From the NCBI GenBank assembly GCA_004211785.1, contig SHBX01000004.1:1-64000 (forward strand): a stretch of 64,000 nucleotides of DNA, in the 5' to 3' direction. The position numbers and the translations under genes were made by a program. Position 1 is the first letter of the stretch, and each line of letters opens with the position of its first letter. Below are positions 43,397 through 53,867 of the stretch, piece by piece. This DNA is from Winogradskyella sp. Lineage in GTDB: Bacteria > Bacteroidota > Bacteroidia > Flavobacteriales > Flavobacteriaceae. The notes beneath the pieces are model-generated. The model saw nothing but the letters and a program-made list of their open reading frames with translations, had not been told where the DNA came from and made no database searches.

Positions 43397-45295
43397 ATGA
43401 GTGATGCTTTAAAACACGAATGCGGAATTGCATTAATTAGATTAAAAAAACCTTTAGAGTTTTATAAGAAAAAATACGGCAGCGCATTTTATGGGGTAAA
43501 CAAAATGTATCTCATGATGGAAAAACAACACAATCGAGGTCAAGATGGTGCTGGTTTTGCAAGTATTAAATTAGACACTCAACCTGGTGAGCGTTACATA
43601 AGTCGGGTGCGCTCTATAGCTCAGCAGCCCATTCAGGATATTTTTGCTCAGATTAATGAGCGCATAAATGATGACCTTACCAAAAATCCAGAATATCAAA
43701 ATGATGTTGCCGCTCAGAAAAAGCATATTCCTTACATAGGCGAATTACTTTTAGGTCATGTCCGTTATGGTACTTTTGGAAAAAACAGTGTAGAAAGTGT
43801 GCACCCGTTTTTGAGACAAAACAATTGGATGCATAGAAATCTTATTGTTGCTGGTAACTTTAATATGACCAATGTTAGTGAGCTTTTTGACAACCTTGTG
43901 AAAATAGGTCAGCATCCAAAAGAAAAAGCGGACACCATTACCATAATGGAAAAAATTGGTCACTTTCTAGATGACGCGGTTTCTAAAATTTATAAAAACC
44001 TTAAAAAAGAAGGCTACAGTAAAGCAGAATGTTCTCCATTAATTGCTGAACGACTTAACGTCGCGAAAATCTTAAGAAAAGCAGCAAAGAATTGGGATGG
44101 TGGCTATGCTATGGCTGGTTTATTAGGGCATGGCGATTCTTTTGTGCTTCGAGACCCAGCAGGAATTAGACCAACATATTATTATCAAGATGATGAAGTT
44201 GTAGTAGTTGCTTCAGAACGTCCAGTAATACAAACTGTTTTTAATGTTGATTTTGATGATGTTATTGAATTAGAACCAGGACATGCCATTATTACCAAAA
44301 AATCTGGCGAAACCCAAATAAAACAAATCTTAGAGCCGTTAGAACGAAAAGCATGCTCTTTTGAACGCATTTATTTTTCTAGAGGTAGCGACGCAGAAAT
44401 ATACGAAGAACGAAAAGAGCTAGGTAGGTTACTTATGCCTAAAGTTCTTGAGGCAATTGATGGTGATACTAAAAATTCAGTCTTTTCTTTTATTCCAAAT
44501 ACTGCAGAAACATCCTTCTTTGGTATGATTGATACTGTTGAAGAACATCTTAATCAGCGAAAAACTCAAGCAATATTAGATGGTAATGGAAAGTTGTCAG
44601 CAAAGCGTGTTACCGAAATACTATCTGAACGCCCACGTATTGAAAAAATAGCAATCAAGGATGTAAAACTAAGAACCTTTATTACAGAAGATAGTAGTCG
44701 TGATGATTTAGTGGCTCATGTGTATGATGTAACCTATGGTGTTATAAAACCTACTGACAATCTCGTAATTATTGACGATAGTATTGTAAGAGGCACAACA
44801 CTTAAGAAAAGTATCATAAAAATGATGGACCGCTTAAATCCAAAAAAGATTGTTGTTGTGTCTTCAGCGCCACAAATTAGATATCCAGATTGTTATGGGA
44901 TAGATATGGCTAATCTTGAAGGTCTTGTGGCATTCAGAGCAGCTTTAGCATTATTAAAAGATACTAATAATTACAATATTGTTGAAGAGGTTTATAAAAA
45001 ATGTAAAGCTCAGGTCGACTTAAAGGATAAAGATGTCAAGAACTTTGTAAAAGAGATTTATAACAACTTTACAGACGAACAAATTTCGGATAAGATTTCT
45101 GAACTTCTTAGTGACGAAGATGTTAAAGCAGAAGTGAAAATCATATTTCAACCAGTAGCTAATTTGCATAAGGCATGTCCAAAAAATTTAGGTGATTGGT
45201 ATTTTACAGGAAATTATCCTACTGTCGGTGGTAACCGAGTTGTAAATAAAGCTTTTATTAATTTTTACGAGGGCAATAAAGAAAGAGCTTACTAG
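43397..45295 (+). CDS. Long amidophosphoribosyltransferase (PurF-like) protein
   Basis: 632 aa, against about 500 for the usual PurF. Glutaminase half: nucleophile C9 after a short propeptide (MSDALKHEC), RGQDGAGFAS and HVRYGTFG. The usual HNGN oxyanion stretch reads GNFN here. Phosphoribosyl half: VIIDDSIVRGTTLKKSI (PRPP loop) is intact, while the usual YVGRTFI reads VKLRTFI and extra segments are inserted around residues 370-430 and near the C-terminus. It may be the organism's PurF or a specialised paralogue; purine-pathway neighbours are limited to purN 3 kb upstream. Confidence 0.8.
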   Translation: MSDALKHECGIALIRLKKPLEFYKKKYGSAFYGVNKMYLMMEKQHNRGQDGAGFASIKLDTQPGERYISRVRSIAQQPIQDIFAQINERINDDLTKNPEYQNDVAAQKKHIPYIGELLLGHVRYGTFGKNSVESVHPFLRQNNWMHRNLIVAGNFNMTNVSELFDNLVKIGQHPKEKADTITIMEKIGHFLDDAVSKIYKNLKKEGYSKAECSPLIAERLNVAKILRKAAKNWDGGYAMAGLLGHGDSFVLRDPAGIRPTYYYQDDEVVVVASERPVIQTVFNVDFDDVIELEPGHAIITKKSGETQIKQILEPLERKACSFERIYFSRGSDAEIYEERKELGRLLMPKVLEAIDGDTKNSVFSFIPNTAETSFFGMIDTVEEHLNQRKTQAILDGNGKLSAKRVTEILSERPRIEKIAIKDVKLRTFITEDSSRDDLVAHVYDVTYGVIKPTDNLVIIDDSIVRGTTLKKSIIKMMDRLNPKKIVVVSSAPQIRYPDCYGIDMANLEGLVAFRAALALLKDTNNYNIVEEVYKKCKAQVDLKDKDVKNFVKEIYNNFTDEQISDKISELLSDEDVKAEVKIIFQPVANLHKACPKNLGDWYFTGNYPTVGGNRVVNKAFINFYEGNKERAY

Positions 45296-45386
45296 TCCAT
45301 AATACCGCTAAAGCCTAATACTTAGTTGTTAAGCCAAAAAAAATGCCGTTAATCTAATAATTAATACTTTTTAAATATTAGACATA

Positions 45387-45394
45387 TATATTAG
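45387..45394 (+). promoter_or_regulatory. -7 box of small RNA gene 1 (TATATTAG)
   Basis: One mismatch to TAnnTTTG. Lies six bases before the conserved ACCATAAC start of the RNA unit, mirroring the better box of copy 2. Confidence 0.5.
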
Positions 45395-45400
45395 CTGCAT

Positions 45401-45472
45401 ACCATAACATAAGTAGGTTAAGTTTATGGTAGATTTGGGGCAAAAAAGGGCGATGTACATCGCTCTTTTTTA
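45401..45472 (+). ncRNA. Candidate small RNA, copy 1 (about 72 nt)
   Basis: The first 46 bases (ACCATAACAT... to ...GGGGCAAAAA) are identical to copy 2 at 45603. A first hairpin ACCATAA/TTATGGT is followed by a single-stranded AGATTTGGGGC linker and then a rho-independent terminator (palindrome GCGATGTACATCGC flanked by A and T runs). It has its own -7 box. A free-standing small RNA is the simplest reading; it may belong to a known flavobacterial family such as Flavo-1, which I could not check. Confidence 0.7.
45442..45471 (+). terminator. Terminator of small RNA gene 1
   Basis: Palindrome GCGATGTACATCGC extended by G and C pairs and flanked by AAAAAA and TTTTTT. It forms the 3' end of copy 1. 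Confidence 0.85.
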
Positions 45473-45589
45473 TTTTCTAAAGTTAATAACAATAGCCCTA
45501 TAAACAGATAAATGTCCACAAATAATATCTCTTAGACTGATATTTATGTGTTTCGTCTATATTATAATCATTAATTGTTTCGCTTAAGG

Positions 45590-45597
45590 TATATTTG
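45590..45597 (+). promoter_or_regulatory. -7 box of small RNA gene 2 (TATATTTG)
   Basis: Exact TAnnTTTG, five bases before the ACCATAAC start of copy 2. The alignment with the box of copy 1 fixes the likely transcription start of both units. Confidence 0.6.
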
Positions 45598-45602
45598 AAG
45601 TT

Positions 45603-45673
45603 ACCATAACATAAGTAGGTTAAGTTTATGGTAGATTTGGGGCAAAAAGGGTGAACTTTAGTTTACCCTTTTT
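45603..45673 (+). ncRNA. Candidate small RNA, copy 2 (about 71 nt)
   Basis: Shares the 46-base 5' part of copy 1 exactly, 202 bp further on. Its terminator stem (AAAAAGGGTGAAC / GTTTACCCTTTTT, loop TTTA) differs completely in sequence from that of copy 1 while keeping the same place and strength. Conserved body plus diverged but functional terminator suggests selection on the RNA. Confidence 0.7.
45644..45673 (+). terminator. Terminator of small RNA gene 2
   Basis: AAAAAGGGTGAAC / GTTTACCCTTTTT, loop TTTA, with one G-T wobble pair. It forms the 3' end of copy 2. Confidence 0.85.
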
Positions 45674-45689
45674 CATTTTATATAATTTA

Positions 45690-45724
45690 TGACAAAAGAA
45701 AACCCAAGCCTTTCGACTTGGGTG
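45690..45724 (-). terminator. Terminator of the superoxide dismutase gene
   Basis: On the minus strand ACCCAAG / CTTGGGT with a T-rich tail (TTTTCTTTTG), about 35 bases beyond the sod stop codon. Confidence 0.8.
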
Positions 45725-45757
45725 ATTTATATAATTAAGAATCTCTATCTATGTTAA

Positions 45758-46366
45758 TTACTTTGCTTCAGCGTAACGCTTTTCAACTTCATTCCAATTA
45801 ATTACTTTAAAGAACGCATCGATATAATCAGGTCTTCTATTTTGGTAATTTAAGTAATACGCATGTTCCCAAACATCTAAGCCTAAAATTGGTGTGCCAC
45901 CACAAGTAACACCTGGCATTAAAGGATTGTCTTGATTTGGTGTAGAGCAAACTTCTACTTTACCACCTTTGTGTACACATAACCAAGCCCAACCAGAACC
46001 AAATTGTGTTGCAGCAGCTTTGCTAAATGCTTCGATAAAAGCATCTTTAGAACCAAACGCAGCATCAATAGCATCTTTTAATTCTCCTGAAAGATAACCT
46101 CTATCTTCAGGATTCATAACATCCCAAAACAAAGAATGGTTATAAAAACCACCACCATTATTTCTCACACCTTTATTAGACATATCTAGATTACCCAGGA
46201 TATCTTCGATAGATTTCCCTTCTAAATCTGTGCCAGCAACAGCAGCGTTAAGTTTCGTTGTATACCCGTTATGATGCTTTGAGTGATGTATTTCCATAGT
46301 ACGCGCGTCAATGTGCGGCTCTAAAGCATCGTAAGCATATTTTAATTTTGGTAATTCAAAAGCCAT
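45758..46366 (-). CDS. Superoxide dismutase (Fe/Mn family)
   Basis: 202 aa. Metal ligands are visible: His in [11 protein letters not shown], His in [16 protein letters not shown], and Asp and His in [27 protein letters not shown] and MPGV are also family features. Fe versus Mn cannot be decided by eye. A promoter of the TTG-N21-TAAATTTG type precedes it. Confidence 0.95.
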   Translation of the reverse strand: MAFELPKLKYAYDALEPHIDARTMEIHHSKHHNGYTTKLNAAVAGTDLEGKSIEDILGNLDMSNKGVRNNGGGFYNHSLFWDVMNPEDRGYLSGELKDAIDAAFGSKDAFIEAFSKAAATQFGSGWAWLCVHKGGKVEVCSTPNQDNPLMPGVTCGGTPILGLDVWEHAYYLNYQNRRPDYIDAFFKVINWNEVEKRYAEAK

Positions 46367-46404
46367 AATATTTATGTTTTTATGTGTTAATGATTAGATT
46401 GTAA

Positions 46405-46436
46405 CAAATTTACAATATTGCTTAGTAGAAATTCAA
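46405..46436 (-). promoter_or_regulatory. Promoter of the superoxide dismutase gene
   Basis: On the minus strand TTTTG (complement of 46434-46438), 21 bases, then TAAATTTG (complement of 46405-46412). About 38 bases precede the ATG at 46366. Confidence 0.55.
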
Positions 46437-46482
46437 AATAAAATATTAAGATTACCTATTTTGGTATAAAATTAATCATTAG

Positions 46483-49400
46483 TTGAAGCCAACTTTTAAA
46501 ATATTTAGCGCGTCTGCCGGTAGCGGTAAAACATATACACTCGCTAAATCCTACATTAAACTTCTTATTGCTTCAAAAAATCAAGAACATTTTAGACACA
46601 TACTTGCCATAACATTTACCAACAAAGCTGTTGGCGAAATGAAAACTAGGGTTATAGATATGCTAAAGCTTTTTTCTTCAAAAGAAAACTTACTGCATCC
46701 GCATCCTATGTTTATTGAAATTAAAACAGAACTCTCAATTACTCAAGAACAGCTTTTTGAGCAATCTAAACCTGTTTTAAATAAGATTATACATAATTAT
46801 GGTGCTTTTGATATTTCTACAATTGATGGTTTTACCCATCGCGTCATTAGAACCTTTGCCTTTGATTTAAAACTCCCTGTAAATTTTGAAGTAGAATTAG
46901 ATCAAGATTATTTACTAACTAAAGCTATTGATGCACTAATTGCAAAAGCTGGAACTGATAAAGTACTTACTAAATCTCTTGTGGATTTTGCCATAGAAAA
47001 AGCAGATGATGACAAAAGTTGGGATATAAGTTATGATTTTAAAAAAACCGGCAGACTACTTCTTAATGAAAACGACTTGCCATACCTAAATGAACTTAAA
47101 GAAAAATCTTTGAGTGATTTTAATGAACTAAAAAGAGAATTACATAAAAAAACAACGCTTCTTAAGGAGAAAATTGTAAAAGAAGCAAATACAATCATAC
47201 ATCTTATTGAAGAAGCCGGATTACAATTTGACGATTTCTCAGGCAGCTATCTGCCAAAACATTTTGAAAAACTATCAAGCGCCAATTTTAATGTTGGCTT
47301 TGAAGCCAAGTGGCAAGAGGATTTAGAAGATAAAACACTATATCCTAAAAGAGTTTCAGATGATATTGCGTCAACAATTGTGGAGATACAACCAGTTATT
47401 GTAAATGCCTTTAATATTACAAAAACGCTTCTTTTTGAACTTAAATTCAAGAAAGCTATATACAAAAACATAACACCACTTTCAGTAGTAAACGCACTTC
47501 AAAAAGAACTTAATACCTTAAAAGAAGACGAAAACAAACTCTTAATATCAGAGTTTAACACCTTAATAAGTAATGAAATAAAAAACCAACCAACGCCTTT
47601 TATATATGAGCGTTTGGGTGAAAAATTCCGCCACTACTTTGTTGATGAATTTCAAGACACATCAAAAATGCAATGGAATAATTTAATTCCATTAATGGAT
47701 AATGCATTATCGTCTACTAGCGGAACTGCAATGATAGTTGGAGATGCAAAACAAGCTATTTACAGCTGGCGTGGTGGCGATGTGCAACAGTTTATAAATC
47801 TTTATGAAGGCATTGATAATCCATTTCAGATTGATTCAGAAATTAATAATCTAGACACAAACTACCGTAGTTATGCACATGTAGTTGCATTTAATAATTC
47901 GTTTTTTGATTTTGTTTCAGAACATTTCTTTTCTAGAGAGGATTATAAATCCTTATACAAGGATGCAAAACAAAACGTTTCAAAAAACCAAAACGGCTAC
48001 GTTAACCTTTCGTTTTTAGAGTTCGAAGATTCTGAAGAGAGACATGAAGCCTACACTCACAAAACTTTTGAAATCGTACAATCGTGTTTAGAAAAAGGCT
48101 ATCAACTTAAAGATATTTGTGTTTTAGTAAGAAAAAAGAAGGAAGGCATCGCAGTTTCTGAATATTTCACTAGTCAAAACATTAATATTATTTCTTCAGA
48201 AACACTTTTGCTTACTAATTCTCCCAAAGTAAACCTCCTTAATTTGGTTTTAGCATTATTGATTAATCCTAATGACAAAAAATTAAGATTAAGCGTACTT
48301 GATGCTATTTCTAAGTTATTTGATATTGAAGATAAGCACCACTTTTTTAAATCGCATTTAGATTTATCAGCGGAAGAATTGTTTATAGAGTTAAAACACA
48401 TAGGTATACAATTAGATTATAATCATTTACTGCAAATGCCGCTTTACGAGATGGTAGAAAGCTTGGTTAGAGGCCTCTTATTATGCAAAACAGCATCTGA
48501 TGCATATATCCAATTTTATCTAGATACCATTCTTGATTACAGTAATAAACAAATACCTAATATTTTAGGTTTTTTAGAGTTTTTTGAATCTAAAAAAGAA
48601 ACCTTAAGCATTGCCATACCAAATGCAATCAATGCTGTTTCTGTTATGACCATACATAAGTCTAAAGGCCTTGAGTTTCCTGTAGTTATATTTCCGTTTG
48701 CAGACATAGATATATATCGCGAAATAGAACCAAAATCTTGGTTTCCTATAAATAATGAAGATTTTAATGGTTTTAATCATGCATTAATTAATTACTCAAA
48801 AGATTTTCAGAATTTTGGTGAAAAAGGACAAGAAATCTTTAATGAGCATCAATCAGAACTGAAATTAGACAATGTTAATTTACTCTATGTTACATTAACT
48901 AGAGCCATTGAACAATTATATATTGTTTCAAAAAATGACATTAATAAAAATGGAAGGGCAAATGATAAAACATATGCGGGTTTGTTTATTAAATATCTAA
49001 TGCATTGCAATAAATGGGAAGATGATAAGCTTGAATATTCATTTGGAGAACCAAATAACAAAACCGATGTAGTTTTGGCATTGGCAGATAAGGGAGATTA
49101 TCATTTTATATCTACTCCAAAAGAAGCGCATAATCTTAAAGTCATCACAAACTCTGGCCTTTTATGGGATACCGAGCAAGAACAAGCTATTGAACGTGGA
49201 AACCTTATACACCTTCTCATGTCTAAAATTACAACTAAACATGATGTGGATTTTGCTATTGAATCTCTTATTAATCTTGGGCAAATACAACTTACTGAAG
49301 TTGATGAACTAAAAAAAACCGTATTAGCAATAATAGATAACAATGAAATTTCAGAATATTTCACTAGTAGCTATGATGTCTTTAATGAAAGGGATATTAT

Positions 49401-49611
49401 CACAAAAGATGGGCTTTTTCTAAGGCCTGACAGATTGACGATTAAAGACAGAAAAGTAGTAATTATAGATTATAAAACAGGTTATAAAGATGAAAAATAT
49501 AATGTACAACTGGACTCATATTCAAGAGTTTTGGTCGAAATGGGGTTTCAAGTTGAAAAAAAACTAATCGTTTATATAAACGAGAACATAGAAATTATTG
49601 AAGTTAAATAG
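46483..49611 (+). CDS. UvrD-family helicase-nuclease, AddA/RecB-like
   Basis: 1042 aa, TTG start. Helicase motifs: Walker [10 protein letters not shown] (9-17), motif Ia AITFTNKA, motif [10 protein letters not shown], motif [18 protein letters not shown], motif [17 protein letters not shown] and motif [11 protein letters not shown]. The C-terminal part has a RecB-type nuclease domain ([31 protein letters not shown]). Together with the AddB-like protein at 53908 it probably forms the double-strand-break-processing enzyme used in RecA-dependent repair. The partner gene is 4.3 kb away, split by kbl and two porin genes. Confidence 0.9.
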   Translation: MKPTFKIFSASAGSGKTYTLAKSYIKLLIASKNQEHFRHILAITFTNKAVGEMKTRVIDMLKLFSSKENLLHPHPMFIEIKTELSITQEQLFEQSKPVLNKIIHNYGAFDISTIDGFTHRVIRTFAFDLKLPVNFEVELDQDYLLTKAIDALIAKAGTDKVLTKSLVDFAIEKADDDKSWDISYDFKKTGRLLLNENDLPYLNELKEKSLSDFNELKRELHKKTTLLKEKIVKEANTIIHLIEEAGLQFDDFSGSYLPKHFEKLSSANFNVGFEAKWQEDLEDKTLYPKRVSDDIASTIVEIQPVIVNAFNITKTLLFELKFKKAIYKNITPLSVVNALQKELNTLKEDENKLLISEFNTLISNEIKNQPTPFIYERLGEKFRHYFVDEFQDTSKMQWNNLIPLMDNALSSTSGTAMIVGDAKQAIYSWRGGDVQQFINLYEGIDNPFQIDSEINNLDTNYRSYAHVVAFNNSFFDFVSEHFFSREDYKSLYKDAKQNVSKNQNGYVNLSFLEFEDSEERHEAYTHKTFEIVQSCLEKGYQLKDICVLVRKKKEGIAVSEYFTSQNINIISSETLLLTNSPKVNLLNLVLALLINPNDKKLRLSVLDAISKLFDIEDKHHFFKSHLDLSAEELFIELKHIGIQLDYNHLLQMPLYEMVESLVRGLLLCKTASDAYIQFYLDTILDYSNKQIPNILGFLEFFESKKETLSIAIPNAINAVSVMTIHKSKGLEFPVVIFPFADIDIYREIEPKSWFPINNEDFNGFNHALINYSKDFQNFGEKGQEIFNEHQSELKLDNVNLLYVTLTRAIEQLYIVSKNDINKNGRANDKTYAGLFIKYLMHCNKWEDDKLEYSFGEPNNKTDVVLALADKGDYHFISTPKEAHNLKVITNSGLLWDTEQEQAIERGNLIHLLMSKITTKHDVDFAIESLINLGQIQLTEVDELKKTVLAIIDNNEISEYFTSSYDVFNERDIITKDGLFLRPDRLTIKDRKVVIIDYKTGYKDEKYNVQLDSYSRVLVEMGFQVEKKLIVYINENIEIIEVK

Positions 49612-49639
49612 TAACTTTGAAAAAATTAAAAAAGCAAAA

Positions 49640-50833
49640 ATGTACGGAGCAATAAAAGAACATCTGAGTAAAGAAATTGAAAATATAAAAGACGCTGGAT
49701 TATTTAAATCTGAGCGTATAATAACATCTGCTCAAGGTCCCGAGATAACATTAAATACAGGTCAAAAAGTATTAAACTTCTGCGCAAATAATTATTTAGG
49801 CCTTTCATCGCATCCACAAGTAGTAAAAGCTGCTCAAGATACAATGGATACGCATGGGTTTGGCATGTCTTCCGTTAGGTTTATCTGCGGCACACAAGAT
49901 ATTCATAAAGAACTAGAGCAAAAAATTGCAGATTTTTATGGCACAGAAGATACAATACTATATGCCGCGGCATTTGATGCTAATGGTGGTGTTTTTGAGC
50001 CATTATTAGGAAAAGAAGATGCTATAATTTCAGACTCATTAAACCATGCATCTATAATAGATGGTGTACGATTATGTAAAGCTGCAAGATATCGTTACCA
50101 AAATAACAATATGGACGAGTTAGAAACCAAACTTATAGAAGCCAATAAAAATGGTGCTAGACATAAGATTATAGTTACAGACGGTGTGTTTTCTATGGAT
50201 GGTTTAGTTGCGCCTCTAGATGAAATTTGTGATTTAGCAGATAAGTATGATGCTATGGTAATGATTGACGAGTGTCATGCGACAGGTTTTATCGGAGAGA
50301 CGGGAATAGGGACTCTTGAAGCAAAAGGTGTTTTGGGCCGTGTAGATATCATTACAGGAACACTTGGTAAAGCATTGGGTGGAGCAATGGGTGGTTACAC
50401 AACAGCAAAAAAAGAAATTATTGAAATTTTAAGACAACGCTCAAGACCTTACTTGTTCTCAAATTCTTTAGCACCCGCAATTGTAGGTGCATCAATTAAG
50501 GTGTTCGATATGCTATCAGGAGATACTTCTTTAAGAGATAAATTAGAGTCCAATACTAATTATTTCAAATCTGGTCTTAAAAAAGCTGGCTTTGATATCA
50601 TCGATGGAGATTCTGCCATTGTACCTGTAATGCTATATGATGCTAAATTATCTCAAACTATGGCCAATATGTTATTAGAAGAAGGGATTTACGTAATTGG
50701 TTTCTTTTTTCCTGTTGTGCCTAAAGAAAAAGCAAGGATAAGAGTACAACTCTCAGCTGCCCATGAAAAAGAGCACTTAGACAAAGCAATTAATGCATTT
50801 GTTAAAGTAGGTAAACGATTAGAAATAATATAA
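49640..50833 (+). CDS. kbl: Glycine C-acetyltransferase (2-amino-3-ketobutyrate CoA ligase)
   Basis: 397 aa from the ATG at 49640; the upstream extension to 49598 overlaps the helicase gene and is not conserved-looking. PLP-dependent alpha-oxoamine synthase of threonine breakdown to glycine. [42 protein letters not shown] and the PLP-lysine block [15 protein letters not shown] are present. The alpha-oxoamine family also includes serine palmitoyltransferase and BioF; the N-terminal [21 protein letters not shown] fits KBL. Confidence 0.92.
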   Translation: MYGAIKEHLSKEIENIKDAGLFKSERIITSAQGPEITLNTGQKVLNFCANNYLGLSSHPQVVKAAQDTMDTHGFGMSSVRFICGTQDIHKELEQKIADFYGTEDTILYAAAFDANGGVFEPLLGKEDAIISDSLNHASIIDGVRLCKAARYRYQNNNMDELETKLIEANKNGARHKIIVTDGVFSMDGLVAPLDEICDLADKYDAMVMIDECHATGFIGETGIGTLEAKGVLGRVDIITGTLGKALGGAMGGYTTAKKEIIEILRQRSRPYLFSNSLAPAIVGASIKVFDMLSGDTSLRDKLESNTNYFKSGLKKAGFDIIDGDSAIVPVMLYDAKLSQTMANMLLEEGIYVIGFFFPVVPKEKARIRVQLSAAHEKEHLDKAINAFVKVGKRLEII

Positions 50834-50879
50834 ATTCTTTAGAATGTCTTTATTTAAAGGCATTATTTCAATATTTTTA

Positions 50880-50887
50880 TATATTTG
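50880..50887 (+). promoter_or_regulatory. -7 promoter box for the first OmpA gene (TATATTTG)
   Basis: Exact TAnnTTTG match, 69 bases before the ATG at 50957, giving a fairly long leader. No clear -33 TTG at the usual distance. Confidence 0.4.
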
Positions 50888-50956
50888 TCTTTGTTAATAA
50901 TATTTAACAACTTACATTTGCTAACAATTAACACTTAAAATTAAATTATTTAGAAT

Positions 50957-52348
50957 ATGAAAAATCTTAGCAGATTATTATTTGTAGCTGTGCTTTTTGC
51001 GAGCTTTAGCACTGCTAATGCTCAGGACAAAAACAATCCATGGGCTTTTGGACTAGGCGTAAACGCAGTCGATTTTTATCCTGTAGGAGAAGATATACCT
51101 CAAGGTGATTTTTTTGATGAATTTGTAAATGCAAATGATCATTACAATTTTTTACCTTTTCTATCTAGAATTACTGTATCTAGATATTTAGACGATGGTT
51201 TCACTTTTACGGTAGCAGGAAGTTTAAATAGAATTAATAAATTTGGTTCAAATGTAAATCTAGCAACTGGAGAAGAGACAACAAATAGAGTTCCTGATTT
51301 AACCTACTTTGCTGTTGACGGTACTATTTCTTACAGTTTTATGGATTTAATTAATTCAAATACTCTTGACCCTTACTTAGGAGTTGGTGGTGGTTACACT
51401 TGGGTAGATAGCATTGGAGCTGGAACAATAAATGGAACTTTAGGTCTTGATTATTGGTTATCTGATAAAGTAGCATTAAACCTTCAAACATCTTACAAAC
51501 ATTCTTTCGAAGACAGATTAGCAAAGCATTTCCAACATGCTTTTGGTATTAAATTTAAGTTTGGTGGTGCTGATACAGATGGTGATGGTATATATGACCA
51601 TGAAGATGCTTGTCCAGAAGAAGCTGGTTTAGAAGCATTCAACGGTTGTCCAGATTCTGATAACGATGGTATCGAAGATTCTAAAGACGATTGTCCTAAC
51701 GAAGCTGGTTTAGCTGAGTTCAACGGATGTCCTGATACTGATGGTGATGGTGTTGTAGACGGAAGCGATAAATGTCCTACTGTTCCTGGTCTTAAATCTT
51801 TAGCTGGTTGTCCAGATGCTGATGGTGATGGTATCACTGATGGTGAAGATGATTGTCCTAATGAAGCAGGTCCTTCTGCGAACAAAGGATGTCCTTATAA
51901 AGATAAAGATGGAGATGGTGTATTAGACAAAGATGATAAATGTCCGGATGTTGCAGGTACTGTAGCTAACGATGGTTGTCCAGAGATTACTGATACAGAA
52001 AAAGCTAGATTAAACGAGTATGCTAAGACAATCTTATTTGACACAGGTAAATCTTCTATCAAAGATGAGTCTAAGCAAGTATTAGCGGATATTATTGCTA
52101 TTTTAAACAAATATCCAGATGCCAAGTTTACAGTTGAGGGTCACACTGATAGTGTTGGTTCTGCAAAACTAAACACTAGATTATCTGAAGACAGAGCAGC
52201 TTCTGTAAAAGATTACTTAGTTGCTAATGGTGTAAATCAATTTAGATTATCTTCTAAAGGTTATGGTGAAGATAAGCCTATCGCTGATAACAAAACAAGA
52301 GATGGAAGAAAACAAAACAGAAGAGTTGAGATTAACTTAGCTAACTAG
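50957..52348 (+). CDS. OmpA-family outer-membrane protein with thrombospondin type 3 repeats, copy 1
   Basis: 463 aa. Signal peptide (VLFASFSTANAQ), an N-terminal eight-stranded-type beta-barrel (residues 30-200), a string of calcium-binding TSP3 repeats (DSDNDGIEDSKDDCP and so on, about 210-335), and a C-terminal OmpA peptidoglycan-binding domain (ILFDTGKSSIKDES ... VEGHTDSVGS ... QNRRVEINL). It links outer membrane and peptidoglycan and is probably abundant. It has a tandem paralogue. Confidence 0.93.
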   Translation: MKNLSRLLFVAVLFASFSTANAQDKNNPWAFGLGVNAVDFYPVGEDIPQGDFFDEFVNANDHYNFLPFLSRITVSRYLDDGFTFTVAGSLNRINKFGSNVNLATGEETTNRVPDLTYFAVDGTISYSFMDLINSNTLDPYLGVGGGYTWVDSIGAGTINGTLGLDYWLSDKVALNLQTSYKHSFEDRLAKHFQHAFGIKFKFGGADTDGDGIYDHEDACPEEAGLEAFNGCPDSDNDGIEDSKDDCPNEAGLAEFNGCPDTDGDGVVDGSDKCPTVPGLKSLAGCPDADGDGITDGEDDCPNEAGPSANKGCPYKDKDGDGVLDKDDKCPDVAGTVANDGCPEITDTEKARLNEYAKTILFDTGKSSIKDESKQVLADIIAILNKYPDAKFTVEGHTDSVGSAKLNTRLSEDRAASVKDYLVANGVNQFRLSSKGYGEDKPIADNKTRDGRKQNRRVEINLAN

Positions 52349-52370
52349 TTTTTGTTTAACCATATATAAT

Positions 52371-52403
52371 AAAAAACGCTTCGGGTTTCCGAAGCGTTTT
52401 TTA
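52371..52403 (+). terminator. Terminator after OmpA copy 1
   Basis: AAAAAACGCTTCGG / CCGAAGCGTTTTTT with loop GTTT. The CGCTTCGG stem is shared with the terminator after copy 2. Confidence 0.92.
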
Positions 52404-52450
52404 TTATATATTTATACTTTATTGGAAATAAACAAATTAAGTTTAAAATT

Positions 52451-53845
52451 ATGGGGGATATTTATAAACTAATTTTGGCTATAGTACTTTTAACAAGTCT
52501 AAACAAAACTCACGCGCAAGACCAAAATAATCCATGGGCATTAAGCCTAGGTATAAACGCAGTAGATTACTATCCTGTTGGACAACCTGATCCACAAGGC
52601 GATTTATTTGATGAATTTTTTAATGCAAATGATCACTGGAATATATTTCCGTTTTTTTCGAGAATAGAGCTTTCAAGACATTGGACAGGAGGCTTAAGTT
52701 TTTCAGCAATTGGCTCTTTCAACAAGATAAATAAATTTGGTAGTAATGTAAATTATTCTACAGGAGTAGAAACAACTAATGAGGTTGATGATTTAACATA
52801 CTACTCTATAGATGGTGCCATTAATTATAGCTTAATGGACTTATTTAATTCAAACAAAATAGACCCGTACTTAAGCGGTGGTGGTGGTTATACTTGGTTA
52901 AATAAAATAGGGTCTGGTACTTTAAATGCATCGCTAGGAGTAAAATATTGGTTTTCTGAAAGATTTGCCTTCAATTTGCAAAGTACTTATAAACATGTTT
53001 TTGAAGTTTATGGTTTTAGACACTTTCAACATTCTGCATCTATAACATATAAATATGGTGGTGTTTCGGACACCGATCGTGATGGTATTTATGATGATAA
53101 AGACACATGCCCAGAAGAACCTGGCTTAGCCATATATAATGGTTGTCCTGATTCTGATAATGATGGTATTGAAGATTCTCTGGATGAATGTCCGGGCATA
53201 GCTGGTTTAGCAGAATTTAATGGTTGCCCTGATTCTGATAATGATGGTGTTCCGGATAAGGATGATAAATGCCCTTCAGTTGCTGGGCTTAAATCTTTAA
53301 CGGGTTGTCCTGATACTGATGGAGATGGTTTAACTGATAAACAAGACAAGTGTCCAAGTACTGCTGGCCCATTAGCTAATGTTGGTTGTCCATGGCCAGA
53401 TAGAGATAGCGATGGTGTTTTTGATAAAGACGATAGATGTCCGGATGAAAAAGGTACAGTTGAAAATAACGGTTGCCCTAAAATAACTGAACAAGACGAA
53501 GAGCTTCTAAACAAGTATGCTAGAACAATACTTTTTTCTCCTGGAAGATCTGAAGTAAGAGAAGAATCCAAAAAAATTCTATCAGATATCATTAAAATAC
53601 TTAGAAGTAATCCAAAGGCTAAATTTACTATTGATGGGCATACAGATAGCATAGGTTCAGATTTGCTAAATTTACGTTTGTCTCAAGAAAGAGCAGATTC
53701 AGTAAAAGAGTATTTGGTTGCCAATGGTATTAACGAATCTAGATTAGTTTCAAGAGGCTTTGGTGAAGAAAAACCTATAGCAACAAACTTTTACAAAGAC
53801 GGGAGAAGACAAAACAGAAGAGTAGAAATTAACTTATCTAATTAG
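52451..53845 (+). CDS. OmpA-family outer-membrane protein with thrombospondin type 3 repeats, copy 2
   Basis: 464 aa, same architecture as the preceding gene: signal peptide (LLTSLNKTHAQ), beta-barrel (NNPWALSLGINAVDYYPVGQPDPQGDLFDEFFNAND), TSP3 repeats and OmpA domain (ILFSPGRSEVREES ... IDGHTDSIGS ... QNRRVEINL). The mature N-terminus is nearly the same as copy 1 (NNPWA.xLGxNAVDxYPVG). The two have separate terminators, so they could be expressed differently. Confidence 0.92.
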   Translation: MGDIYKLILAIVLLTSLNKTHAQDQNNPWALSLGINAVDYYPVGQPDPQGDLFDEFFNANDHWNIFPFFSRIELSRHWTGGLSFSAIGSFNKINKFGSNVNYSTGVETTNEVDDLTYYSIDGAINYSLMDLFNSNKIDPYLSGGGGYTWLNKIGSGTLNASLGVKYWFSERFAFNLQSTYKHVFEVYGFRHFQHSASITYKYGGVSDTDRDGIYDDKDTCPEEPGLAIYNGCPDSDNDGIEDSLDECPGIAGLAEFNGCPDSDNDGVPDKDDKCPSVAGLKSLTGCPDTDGDGLTDKQDKCPSTAGPLANVGCPWPDRDSDGVFDKDDRCPDEKGTVENNGCPKITEQDEELLNKYARTILFSPGRSEVREESKKILSDIIKILRSNPKAKFTIDGHTDSIGSDLLNLRLSQERADSVKEYLVANGINESRLVSRGFGEEKPIATNFYKDGRRQNRRVEINLSN

Positions 53846-53867
53846 TGTCCGTAATATAAAATTTCGG

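Noticed and set aside
45401..45673. The repeated 46-base sequence as a CRISPR repeat pair or as coding for a short peptide (ATG GTA GAT TTG GGG CAA)
   Set aside because: Only two copies, 202 bp apart, each with its own terminator, so not a CRISPR array. The peptide frame ends at different places in the two copies (8 against about 25 codons) and runs through the terminator, so coding is unlikely.
51493..51885. Ser/Pro-rich minus-strand ORF opposite OmpA copy 1, with a similar one at 53089-53652 opposite copy 2
   Set aside because: Same repeat-derived artefact; both are opposite TSP3 repeats of clearly coding plus-strand genes.
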